This document shows, piece by piece, positions 1-6,976 of a stretch of 7,943 nucleotides of DNA. A program made the translations under genes and the position numbers. Source of the DNA: Bacteroidota bacterium (lineage in GTDB: Bacteria > Bacteroidota > Bacteroidia > NS11-12g > UBA955); the NCBI GenBank assembly GCA_005788145.1, contig SXYY01000030.1, positions 1-7,943 on the forward strand, read 5' to 3'. Under the pieces are notes generated by a model, which was not told the origin of the DNA, made no database searches, and worked only from the letters and a program-made list of their open reading frames with translations. Numbering within the stretch: the stretch's first letter is position 1; each line of letters begins with the position of its first letter.

Positions 1-934
1 AATCACCAACAGGGAATACAAAGACTTTTTGCGGGACAGTCAATGGATCAAGGACAACCTGGGGTTTACCGTGTCGCAAATCAAACCCGATACCAGTGTT
101 TGGGCTCCATTCGCGGCCACTGCCGAGCGATCCGCGGTCACTATCCCATATACTTGGCTTTATTTTCAGGCAAATACCTACGACCAATACCCAGTTGTGG
201 GGGTGAGTCAGTTGCAAGCAACGGCCTACTGCCAGTGGTTAACCCACGAACTAAATACATCTCCCGAATACGCTTCGCTCCAAGATGCGTTGAAAAAAGT
301 GGGGCTTATGGTAATTGCAGAACTCCCAACCGCTGCCGAATGGATGTGTTTATACGAAATGAGCATACAACAACCCAGTCAAATTGGGGTGGGCAAGGAT
401 GAAATTGCTGGAACCTATTTTCGCAACAACCAAAAAATGGGCGGTGGGTTGTTCACTTTTATCCGTCATCAGGAAAACAAGAACATCCCTGTTGCCTTTG
501 CAGGTACAAAAACAACGCGGGGTTTAAACATCCAAAATGAACTATCGGAAACCTTATTGAAGCCCCTGCCTTCCGAGCAAATCCCAGCCAAACCCTACCC
601 CAACGTATCCCATCTCATTGGAAATGTGGCCGAATGGACATCCACACCAGCCTACGGACATTTATTCAACAACAAAACAACCATACTCAACACAAATGGA
701 CAACTGATCGAAAATGCCTATCAGCAAGTGAACGTTTTTGATTTTAAGGATTATTTGGTTGACGCAGAATCCCTGAAACAGCATTATGCAATCAAGGGTG
801 GCTCATGGGCACAGGATTTTTACTACCTCGATCCGATGTCGGTTTTTTTCATGCAAAGCAACCATCGAAGCAACCATGTTGGCTTCAGGCCGGTATTGCA
901 CTTTTACCCCATAGACGAAAAAACCGCGAATTAA
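1..934 (+). CDS. SUMF1/FGE-sulfatase-domain protein, GldJ/GldK-like, non-catalytic (5' partial)
   Basis: The reading frame is open from base 2, so the start lies upstream; about 310 residues are visible. The fragment opens with ITNREYKDF, the usual beginning of the formylglycine-generating-enzyme (SUMF1) fold. It continues with a PDTxVW segment, YPVVGVS and AYCQWL (about 190-240), LPTAAEW (about 325-348), GNVAEW (620-637), KGGSW (794-808) and GFRPV (881-895). The PDTxVW...YF...YPVVGVS order resembles the gliding/type IX secretion lipoproteins GldJ and GldK more than true sulfatase activators. Catalytic enzymes carry two cysteines shortly after GGS; here that stretch has none, so a structural or binding role is inferred. 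The N-terminal export signal is not visible, so location cannot be checked. It ends 156 bp before the susC-like gene and is probably a separate transcription unit. The fold is secure; a gliding or secretion role is only a possibility. Confidence 0.85.
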   Translation, partial: ITNREYKDFLRDSQWIKDNLGFTVSQIKPDTSVWAPFAATAERSAVTIPYTWLYFQANTYDQYPVVGVSQLQATAYCQWLTHELNTSPEYASLQDALKKVGLMVIAELPTAAEWMCLYEMSIQQPSQIGVGKDEIAGTYFRNNQKMGGGLFTFIRHQENKNIPVAFAGTKTTRGLNIQNELSETLLKPLPSEQIPAKPYPNVSHLIGNVAEWTSTPAYGHLFNNKTTILNTNGQLIENAYQQVNVFDFKDYLVDAESLKQHYAIKGGSWAQDFYYLDPMSVFFMQSNHRSNHVGFRPVLHFYPIDEKTAN

Positions 935-1017
935 TTCGTATCGATAGGGTCATTTCAACGGACTCGTTTTCTGCTGTTTGAGCACATCCCACGGGCAACC
1001 AAAAACTAAATCGTCAT

Positions 1018-1060
1018 ATTGACACTTTTTGTAATTGTAGAATTGACACTTATTTAAATT
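1018..1060. repeat. Imperfect 19-bp direct repeat, 24-bp period
   Basis: ATTGACACTT occurs at 1018-1027 and again at 1042-1051. Extending the alignment at the same 24-bp offset gives 16 identical positions of 19 (1018-1036 against 1042-1060), the tail again matching at AATT. The second copy contains the putative -35/-33 element of the operon promoter; the first copy sits just upstream of it. The arrangement suits a tandem operator or a duplicated promoter half. No regulator is encoded nearby, so the binding protein is unknown. Confidence 0.6.
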
Positions 1061-1071
1061 TTCTTTATATT
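1043..1071 (+). promoter_or_regulatory. Candidate promoter of the susCD-like operon
   Basis: TTGACA (1043-1048) is followed after 17 bp by TATATT (1066-1071). Read by the Bacteroidota rule (TTG near -33 and TAnnTTTG near -7), the TTG at 1043-1045 lies 20 bp before TATATTGC (1066-1073). That keeps TA..TT but misses the final TG, so the -7 box is imperfect. A start site roughly 6-8 bases downstream would leave a leader of only about 12 bases before the ATG at 1091. No Shine-Dalgarno site is visible there, as is usual in this phylum. The call rests on pattern alone. Confidence 0.4.
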
Positions 1072-1090
1072 GCCACCCTAAATTAAGCCT

Positions 1091-4000
1091 ATGTTTACAT
1101 TGATACCCACGCGTAAGGCCATTATATCTGCTGCCATTGCTCTGTTTGGCGCAGTATCGGCTTTTGCGCAAACAGGATCCTTGGCTGGTTTGGTGACCGA
1201 TGAGTCGACCAAAAAGCCCATTGAAGGGGTCACCATTGAGGTGTACAAAACCGATTTCAAAGCCAAATCATTGGCCAACGGTTCATACAACATCAGTGGT
1301 ATCGCCCCAGGAACTTACAACGTCATTTTCTCCAAAGACCAAATGGAGGATGTATTGGCCAAAGTAGAAATCAAAATCAACGAAACCACAAACCTCGATG
1401 CTGCGCTAAAAACGGCTGTTTCTAGCATGGGCGATGTAGTCATTGTTGGATACGGTCGTCAGAGTCGACGCAATGTAGTTGGCTCTATTGCTACCGTCTC
1501 GGGCAAGGAAATTACCGATATTCCAGCCCCCTCCTTCGAAGCGGCCTTGCAAGGTAAAGCGGCGGGTGTGCAGGTTATCGTTGGTAGCGGTATGGCAGGA
1601 TCGGCTTCTTTGATTCGCGTACGCGGTGCTTCGTCCATTTCTGCAGCCGGTGACCCACTGTATGTGGTGGATGGAATCCCTGTTTCTCAGGACTACTTCA
1701 TGAATAGAACCAATGGTTCTAACTGGGGTGGTGGATTCAACAACAACCCTTTGGCGAGCATCAACCCAGACGATATTGAAAACATCGAAATCCTGAAAGA
1801 CGCCGCAGCTACAAGCATCTACGGATCGCGTGGTGCCAATGGGGTAATTCTGATTACCACCAAGCGTGCGCGCAAACAAGGGTTGAAATTCGATGTTAGC
1901 GCTCGTTGGGGAAGTTCAAGCCCTACACGCAAACCCGACATGCTTTCTGCCCCAGAATGGCTTCAATTGTACGAAGAAGCTTGGTACAATGACGGAAGAA
2001 CCGGAACACCCGACTTGTCATTGAACGGCATTCGCATGAGCTGGGCCCAAGCCAACGACCCCAAAAACCACACAAACTGGATTGACCAAGTCATCGGTCA
2101 TGGCTTCAAACAGAACTACAACCTGTCCACCAACTACATGGGCAAAAACTTCGCTGTCAAGGGCATTTTGTCGATGGACGACAATGGAAGTTTCATCATC
2201 GGAAACAAATACAACCGGGTTTCTGAGCGTATCAACTTAGACTATCGCCCAATCAAAGGATTGAACATCCAGTTATCGCAATCATTGAGCCGCGGCACAA
2301 ACACCCGCGTGGATGCATCTTGGGCAGGCGGATTGGGATCTGCCATGAGTACCATGTTGCCCATTTACCCTCTGTCCCCTCTTTACGATAGCGCAAGCAA
2401 ATCGTACATCACACCTGTTGGATTGCACACCATCCGCGATTTGAAAAATTGGCGCACCATCGAGGTACGATCAATCAACAATGCGAACGTGAGCTATGAA
2501 GTCAACAAGAATTTGACGGTTAACTACAGTACCAGCATCGATTACATGGACTACAACGAATACTTGTATGAGCCAGCGGCATTGATCAGAATGTACAATA
2601 GCAATTACCAACAAAACGGCAACGCGAAGTGGTATCCCAGTTGGACCATGAACCGCAACCAATTCTTGACCGCACAATGGAACAAGGAATTGAGCAAAAA
2701 CCACAGCGTAAGTGCGATGGCCGGTACAGAATCTCAGCATAGCATCACCAAGAGCAAATATGTAGAGAACTTCGACGCTACAGGACCCATCGACGAGGTA
2801 GCGATCCCCGATACGGCCCTGCAAGCATTCAGCAGAACGCCTTATGAATGGGCCTTCATCAGTTACTTCGGCCGTTTCAACTACAGCTACAAAAACAAAT
2901 TAAACTTCCAGTTAACCAGTCGTTGGGATGGTAGTTCACGCTTCGGACGCAACAACCGTTATGGCTTCTTCCCTGCCGCAGCCGTGGGCTATATACTCAG
3001 TGAAGAGCAGTTCATGAAACAATACAAATGGATTAACTTCATGAAGGTTCGCGCGGGCATCGGTAAATCCGGAAATGCAAACTTCGACAACTATGCACGA
3101 TGGGGCACCATTACGCCAAGTAGCAACTTACCAAAGTATAACGGACAACCTCAGTTGGCGCCCTCGCGTTTGGAAAACCCCAATTTGCGATGGGAAAGCA
3201 CTGTCAACTTTGATGCGGGCATAGAAATGGCCTTTGCAAAAGGACGTATTAGCACTGAATTAACCTACTACAACAAGGTTACCAGCGATGTAATCATGAA
3301 TGTTTCGATTCCAGTTTCAACGGGTTTCGGTAGTTTCTATGATAACGTGGGAGGCATTACCAACGAAGGGGTTGAATTCAGCTTGAAAACGGTAAACATC
3401 CGCACGAAGCGCACCAATTGGACCACCAACTTCAGCATCGCCCGTAACGTGAATGAAATTACCAGCATTGGTGTTTACACACCAGATGCGATCAGCGGTG
3501 GAACCAACGATACCCGTGTGGTACTGAATCAACCAGTGGGTACAAACTTCTTGGTACGTTTCTCACACGTCGATCCCGCCACAGGAGCCCCTGTTTATTT
3601 CGACTTGAACGGCAACCAAACCACCAAATGGGACCCTGCCAATCGCGTAGCTGTGGGTAACGTATTGCCCAAGGCTTTTGGAAACTTGGCAAACACCATC
3701 TCATACAAAAATTGGGAATTAAATGCCAATATCTACTTCAACTGGGGCGGTAGCATTTTCGAAAGCTCAGTGAAACGTCAATTGAGTTTGATGACCGATT
3801 GGAACATGGATCGTCGCGTTTTGGATCGTTGGCAGAATCCTGGTGATGACGCCCTGTATCCCAAAATGACCTTGAGTACCTTTAACCACGGATCAACCAC
3901 TCCCTGGATCAACACCGACTTGTGGTTGCAGGATGGATCTTACATTCGTTTGCGCAGTATCAACATTAGTTACAAACTGCCTGCTGCTTGGTTGAAAAAA

Positions 4001-4192
4001 TCCAAGTTTGATGCCGCACGCATCATGTTGGTAGGAACCAATTTGTTGACTTGGACGCGCTACACAGGTATCGATCCAGAAATCGCCCGCGATTTCGAAA
4101 ACCCAACCGACCGTAACATGTCGGGCAGTATCACCTACCTCACCACACCCCAAGAAAAGAGTGTGAGTGTGGCCCTAAACTTCAGCTTCTAA
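1091..4192 (+). CDS. SusC/RagA-family TonB-linked outer-membrane transporter
   Basis: This 1033-residue protein is of normal length for SusC-family transporters, which import glycans, peptides or other ligands across the outer membrane using TonB energy. Residues 1-26 are a signal peptide with probable cleavage at SAFA|Q. Residues about 30-110 form the carboxypeptidase-regulatory-like (CNA-B-type) domain typical of the family, with no preceding STN signalling domain. The family signature GDVVIVGYG is at about 114-122, followed by the TonB plug (to about 260) with IRVRGASS, PLYVVDGIP and SIYGSRGANGVILITTK. The remainder is the beta-barrel, with the conserved late segment QDGSYIRLRSINISYKLP near residue 947 and NLLTWTRYTGIDPE near 985, ending in a C-terminal Phe. 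An in-frame TAA at 1079-1081 rules out an earlier start. The susD-like gene follows after 2 bp. The substrate cannot be read from sequence. Confidence 0.97.
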   Translation: MFTLIPTRKAIISAAIALFGAVSAFAQTGSLAGLVTDESTKKPIEGVTIEVYKTDFKAKSLANGSYNISGIAPGTYNVIFSKDQMEDVLAKVEIKINETTNLDAALKTAVSSMGDVVIVGYGRQSRRNVVGSIATVSGKEITDIPAPSFEAALQGKAAGVQVIVGSGMAGSASLIRVRGASSISAAGDPLYVVDGIPVSQDYFMNRTNGSNWGGGFNNNPLASINPDDIENIEILKDAAATSIYGSRGANGVILITTKRARKQGLKFDVSARWGSSSPTRKPDMLSAPEWLQLYEEAWYNDGRTGTPDLSLNGIRMSWAQANDPKNHTNWIDQVIGHGFKQNYNLSTNYMGKNFAVKGILSMDDNGSFIIGNKYNRVSERINLDYRPIKGLNIQLSQSLSRGTNTRVDASWAGGLGSAMSTMLPIYPLSPLYDSASKSYITPVGLHTIRDLKNWRTIEVRSINNANVSYEVNKNLTVNYSTSIDYMDYNEYLYEPAALIRMYNSNYQQNGNAKWYPSWTMNRNQFLTAQWNKELSKNHSVSAMAGTESQHSITKSKYVENFDATGPIDEVAIPDTALQAFSRTPYEWAFISYFGRFNYSYKNKLNFQLTSRWDGSSRFGRNNRYGFFPAAAVGYILSEEQFMKQYKWINFMKVRAGIGKSGNANFDNYARWGTITPSSNLPKYNGQPQLAPSRLENPNLRWESTVNFDAGIEMAFAKGRISTELTYYNKVTSDVIMNVSIPVSTGFGSFYDNVGGITNEGVEFSLKTVNIRTKRTNWTTNFSIARNVNEITSIGVYTPDAISGGTNDTRVVLNQPVGTNFLVRFSHVDPATGAPVYFDLNGNQTTKWDPANRVAVGNVLPKAFGNLANTISYKNWELNANIYFNWGGSIFESSVKRQLSLMTDWNMDRRVLDRWQNPGDDALYPKMTLSTFNHGSTTPWINTDLWLQDGSYIRLRSINISYKLPAAWLKKSKFDAARIMLVGTNLLTWTRYTGIDPEIARDFENPTDRNMSGSITYLTTPQEKSVSVALNFSF

Positions 4193-4194
4193 TC

Positions 4195-5580
4195 ATGAAA
4201 AAGAACTTATTCCATTCCTTCGCTTTGTTTCTATCGATGGCCATCATGGGTGGTGCGATGGTTTCTTGCGACAATATGATTGAGACTCCCCCACCCAACG
4301 AATTGTTGGTGGATGATGCAATCAAAACCACGGATGATTTGCAACGTTTGTTGAATGCTTCATACAATGAAGTGGCCAACACCTTCGGCGGCTTCTCACA
4401 GATGATGAGCGAGATGCAGTCAGACAACTTGGCCAGCCCCAACAACAATGACTTGCGTGAACTCCACAGCCACAACGTATTGTTCTTCAACAGTACCTGT
4501 GGTGGTTATTACAGCATTTTGTATCGCGCCATTTTCCGTGCAAACTTTGTGCAGGACAACATGGATAAAGTGGCCGATTTGAGTCAGGCCGACAAAGACC
4601 GAATGACTGGTGAAATCAAGTTCATACGTGGATTGTGTCACTTTACAGCGGTTCGCATGTTTGCCCACCCTTATGGTTACTCTGCTAAGAATGATCATCC
4701 CGGCATTGCGATTGTGAAAGCAGCATCTACCAAGCCCAGTCCGAGATTGACCGTGGCCGAGGCTTACGACGCCATTCTTAGCGATTTGAAAGATGCAGAA
4801 GCTGTTTTGCCGGAATCAAACGGCGACTACGCCGACAAGATGAGTGCAAAGGCTTTGTTGGCGCATGTTTACTTTCAAATGGGTAAATACACAGATGCCG
4901 CGAATTACGCCGGCAGTGTCATCGATTCTAAGAAATACACTTTGAGCGATACCGTCAATGTTTTCTCCGCTGATGCAGCGAGTGAGCACATTTTTAAGAT
5001 TGTGAGCACCGGAATCAATGACAAACGGAGCGGCGGATATTCAGACAACTACTCTCCTGGAAACCCAACTTGTCAAATGTCCCGCGAGTTGTGGGCGAAT
5101 TTGAATGTGGACTTGGCGATTGACAAGCGATTAAAACTGCTAACAGTGGTGAATGCGGGTGCTCAGAATGAATTCGTGAAAAGCGAAATGTTCAATGCGC
5201 CATTCTTCAATGTGCCTGTTTTGCACTTGACACAAATGCACCTGATTCGCGCCGAGGCCTTGGCCAAAAGCGGTGGCGATTTAGCCACAGCCACTGCCGA
5301 TATCAACGCAATCATCACCCGCGCCTACACAGACAATAGCAAATTGGTTGCGAGCGGTTCATCCGCGAAGCAGATCATTGACGCAACGAGGACACAACGC
5401 AGAATTGAATTGTTGTTCCAAGGCGATCGCACTCCAGAAATCAAACGTTTGGGTGCCGTAGAAAGTCAGAATATTTTTGTTCGTGGACATCGTTGGGACT
5501 GCCCCGGTTTCTTACTGCAGTTCCCCATTACCGAAAAAACCACGATTTTTGAAATTAACCCAACAGGAGGTTGCAACTAA
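4195..5580 (+). CDS. SusD/RagB-family surface lipoprotein
   Basis: This 461-residue protein is somewhat shorter than many SusD homologues, which often run about 500-550. SusD proteins are alpha-helical, TPR-based surface lipoproteins that bind ligand and act as a lid on their SusC partner. Residues 1-24 are a lipoprotein signal with the lipobox MVSC; Cys25 would carry the lipid. Family hallmarks are GEIKFIRGLCHFTAVRMF (139-156), a TPR-like stretch AKALLAHVYFQMGKY (218-232), LTQMHLIRAEALAKSGG (345-361), RTQRRIELLFQGDR (399-412) with IKRLG (416-420), and the closing FPITEKTTIFEINPTGGCN. There are five further cysteines besides Cys25, one next to the C-terminus. The start lies 2 bp after the susC-like stop, and the stop TAA shares its last A with the next ATG, so the genes are probably co-transcribed and translationally coupled. 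The family call is firm; the ligand is unknown. Confidence 0.95.
   Translation: MKKNLFHSFALFLSMAIMGGAMVSCDNMIETPPPNELLVDDAIKTTDDLQRLLNASYNEVANTFGGFSQMMSEMQSDNLASPNNNDLRELHSHNVLFFNSTCGGYYSILYRAIFRANFVQDNMDKVADLSQADKDRMTGEIKFIRGLCHFTAVRMFAHPYGYSAKNDHPGIAIVKAASTKPSPRLTVAEAYDAILSDLKDAEAVLPESNGDYADKMSAKALLAHVYFQMGKYTDAANYAGSVIDSKKYTLSDTVNVFSADAASEHIFKIVSTGINDKRSGGYSDNYSPGNPTCQMSRELWANLNVDLAIDKRLKLLTVVNAGAQNEFVKSEMFNAPFFNVPVLHLTQMHLIRAEALAKSGGDLATATADINAIITRAYTDNSKLVASGSSAKQIIDATRTQRRIELLFQGDRTPEIKRLGAVESQNIFVRGHRWDCPGFLLQFPITEKTTIFEINPTGGCN
5565..5570 (+). promoter_or_regulatory. Shine-Dalgarno site AGGAGG before the small lipoprotein gene
   Basis: AGGAGG lies 9 bases before the ATG at 5580, inside the last codons of the susD-like gene. 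It supports that ATG over the in-frame TTG at 5571, which sits directly against the site and would leave no spacing. The other three starts in this operon have no comparable site, which is the norm in Bacteroidota, so this may be functional or a chance effect of the Thr-Gly-Gly codons there. Confidence 0.5.
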
Positions 5581-6074
5581 TGAAACGCATATTTAACCTT
5601 GCCGCAATGACCATGGTTTTGGTACTGGGCATAACATCTTGTCGTCCCGAGAAAAAAGTCTTGGGACCCAAAGCAAACCAAATCGATGGAATCAGTACCC
5701 AGTGGATTTTGAGTCGGGTGGATCAAATCGATGTGAATGTACAATTGGCTTTTGTGGAGAGTGATACATTGAGAAATGTAACGGAAGCCTATATCGATGG
5801 CGCACCGATGGAAATTTCCTTCGACAAGAACGGTAGCTACACGATCACCCCGGGTGCCGGAAGTTCATTGTTCAAGAACACCACAGGCAAGTGGGCATTT
5901 GACAACGATGAGTATCCCAGCTATGTTCATTTCGATGCGGCGAGTCCAACCGAGAACAGCATGAAAATGATTCGTCCCGTTCGTCCACAAGACAATTTCT
6001 TGGTATTGAAATACAACAAAATTTGCGGTGGCAAGCGCACCGTGAGTTATCATTTAACGTTTAACCGCAAATAA
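5580..6074 (+). CDS. Small lipoprotein, lipocalin-like/DUF5004-like, in SusCD operon
   Basis: The product is 164 residues, starting at the ATG that overlaps the susD-like stop (TAATG). Residues 1-20 are a lipoprotein signal with the lipobox ITSC; Cys21 is the lipid-bearing residue. The mature part is predicted by eye to be mostly beta-strand. It shows a pattern typical of bacterial lipocalin-like lipoproteins: an opening GxxxxWIL (G37-W42), a strand pair around ISFDKNGSYTITPG (79-92), then TGKWAFDND (102-110) and a closing strand SYHLTFNRK. In my memory small DUF5004/lipocalin-type lipoproteins accompany susCD pairs, but I cannot confirm the family without a profile search. Its place in the operon suggests an accessory factor of the uptake complex, perhaps ligand-binding, at the outer membrane. 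The lipoprotein call is strong; the fold is tentative and the function unknown. Confidence 0.85.
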   Translation: MKRIFNLAAMTMVLVLGITSCRPEKKVLGPKANQIDGISTQWILSRVDQIDVNVQLAFVESDTLRNVTEAYIDGAPMEISFDKNGSYTITPGAGSSLFKNTTGKWAFDNDEYPSYVHFDAASPTENSMKMIRPVRPQDNFLVLKYNKICGGKRTVSYHLTFNRK

Positions 6075-6082
6075 GCCACAAC

Positions 6083-6940
6083 ATGAAAAAGTTATTATTC
6101 GTTTTTACGGCTGTGTTGATGAGTGTGGGCAAGTTGGTTGCTCAAAAAGCTTGGGCTACACCTGACCCCATCAACCCAAACGATTCCATCACCATCTGGG
6201 TTGATATCAAGAAATGCGATCGCCAACAATTGGCTGGGACAACTGATCCCTTGTACATGTGGACATGGACGCCAAAAGAGCATGCAAAAGGGCACCCACT
6301 GAATAACGGAACCTGGCAAGCAAGCAACGATGCCTTACAAATGCGCTCTGCAGGCAATGACTTGTACTTTTATCGAATGGTTCCCACCCAATTTTACGAG
6401 GTAACCGCAGCGGAGTTGTACAACAATGACATTAGCTTGTTGTTGAAAAAGAAAGACGGAACCGGCGGGGCCGCAGGAGAAGACAAGACGGAAGATTTAA
6501 AAATTGACTTGGCGCCTCCCGTGGTAGGTCCACAAAAGGTAGCGCCGTTTCCAAAATTGGCAAGAAAGGATACATTGTCTATTGGGGCGAGTGATGTATT
6601 GACCATTCTTTACGACCGCAATTTGGAAACAAAAGATACTTTGAAAGACAAAGAAGATTTCTACGTTTTTGCCAAAGCCCGAATTGGTGCTGGTGCTGCA
6701 GATTTCCTTCAAATCGTTCCTATCACGAAGGTGGCTACCGCACCTCAGTTGGCGATGAAGAACAATGGGAACGGCAAATTCTCTTTGAGTATGGTACCGA
6801 ACAAATTTTTTGCATCGGTGAATCCGGGCGGACAAAAAATCTTGAGCGTACAGTTTCAGATTGTCCGCGGTAAGATTCGCAACTCGAACGACACGGTTGA
6901 CGGCACGTACGAATACTTCTTGAACCAGAATTGCGAATAA
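6083..6940 (+). CDS. Secreted two-domain accessory protein (tandem ~137-residue repeat), function unknown
   Basis: The product is 285 residues with a signal peptide (1-20, probable cleavage LVA|Q); there is no lipobox cysteine and no obvious type IX sorting tail. I do not recognise a named family with confidence. The mature protein reads as two copies of one beta-rich domain, about 30-143 and 167-280, offset by 137-138 residues. Matches include DSITIWVD (34-41) with DVLTILYD (171-178), LYMW (57-60) with FYVF (193-196), and the best block GNDLYFYRMVPTQFY (91-105) with GNGKFSLSMVPNKFF (229-243). All five tryptophans of the mature protein (24, 39, 60, 62, 78) lie in or just before the first copy; the second has none. 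Gene position and the tandem beta domains recall SusE/SusF-type binding proteins, an inference only. It begins 8 bp after the lipoprotein gene, has no Shine-Dalgarno site and ends the operon before a terminator. Confidence 0.88.
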   Translation: MKKLLFVFTAVLMSVGKLVAQKAWATPDPINPNDSITIWVDIKKCDRQQLAGTTDPLYMWTWTPKEHAKGHPLNNGTWQASNDALQMRSAGNDLYFYRMVPTQFYEVTAAELYNNDISLLLKKKDGTGGAAGEDKTEDLKIDLAPPVVGPQKVAPFPKLARKDTLSIGASDVLTILYDRNLETKDTLKDKEDFYVFAKARIGAGAADFLQIVPITKVATAPQLAMKNNGNGKFSLSMVPNKFFASVNPGGQKILSVQFQIVRGKIRNSNDTVDGTYEYFLNQNCE

Positions 6941-6976
6941 ACGAGACATATCTCTTCGGGAGGCGAATAATGGCTC

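Larger units (their letters stand above)
935..1090. other. Intergenic regulatory region upstream of the susC-like gene
   Basis: This 156-bp gap separates the SUMF1-domain gene from the four-gene operon. I found no credible open reading frame and no hairpin followed by a T-run that would end the upstream transcript. Its right half is AT-rich and holds a direct repeat and a promoter-like element, described separately. Near its left edge a 12-bp palindrome (927-938) spans the stop codon of the upstream gene, followed by the 8-bp palindrome TATCGATA (939-946); both are short enough to be chance. Confidence 0.7.

Noticed and set aside
927..946. A 12-bp palindrome over the first gene's stop (CGAATTAATTCG) followed by TATCGATA.
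   Set aside because: The stem is AT-rich and weak and no T-run follows, so it is not a convincing terminator. Palindromes this short occur often by chance.
1078..1293. Minus-strand open frames over the intergenic region and start of the susC-like gene (950-1171 and 1078-1293).
   Set aside because: They overlap a strongly supported coding region, show no family resemblance or export signal, and are shadows of the real frame.
5571..5582. An alternative TTG start at 5571 for the small lipoprotein.
   Set aside because: It abuts the AGGAGG site with no spacing. The ATG at 5580 gives proper spacing, the normal MKR signal-peptide start and the TAATG overlap.
6943..6963. Small hairpin possibilities just after the operon stop (GAGA-CATA-TCTC and CTC-TTCGG-GAG).
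   Set aside because: The stems are only 3-4 bp and mutually exclusive; the 20-bp palindrome directly downstream is a far better terminator.
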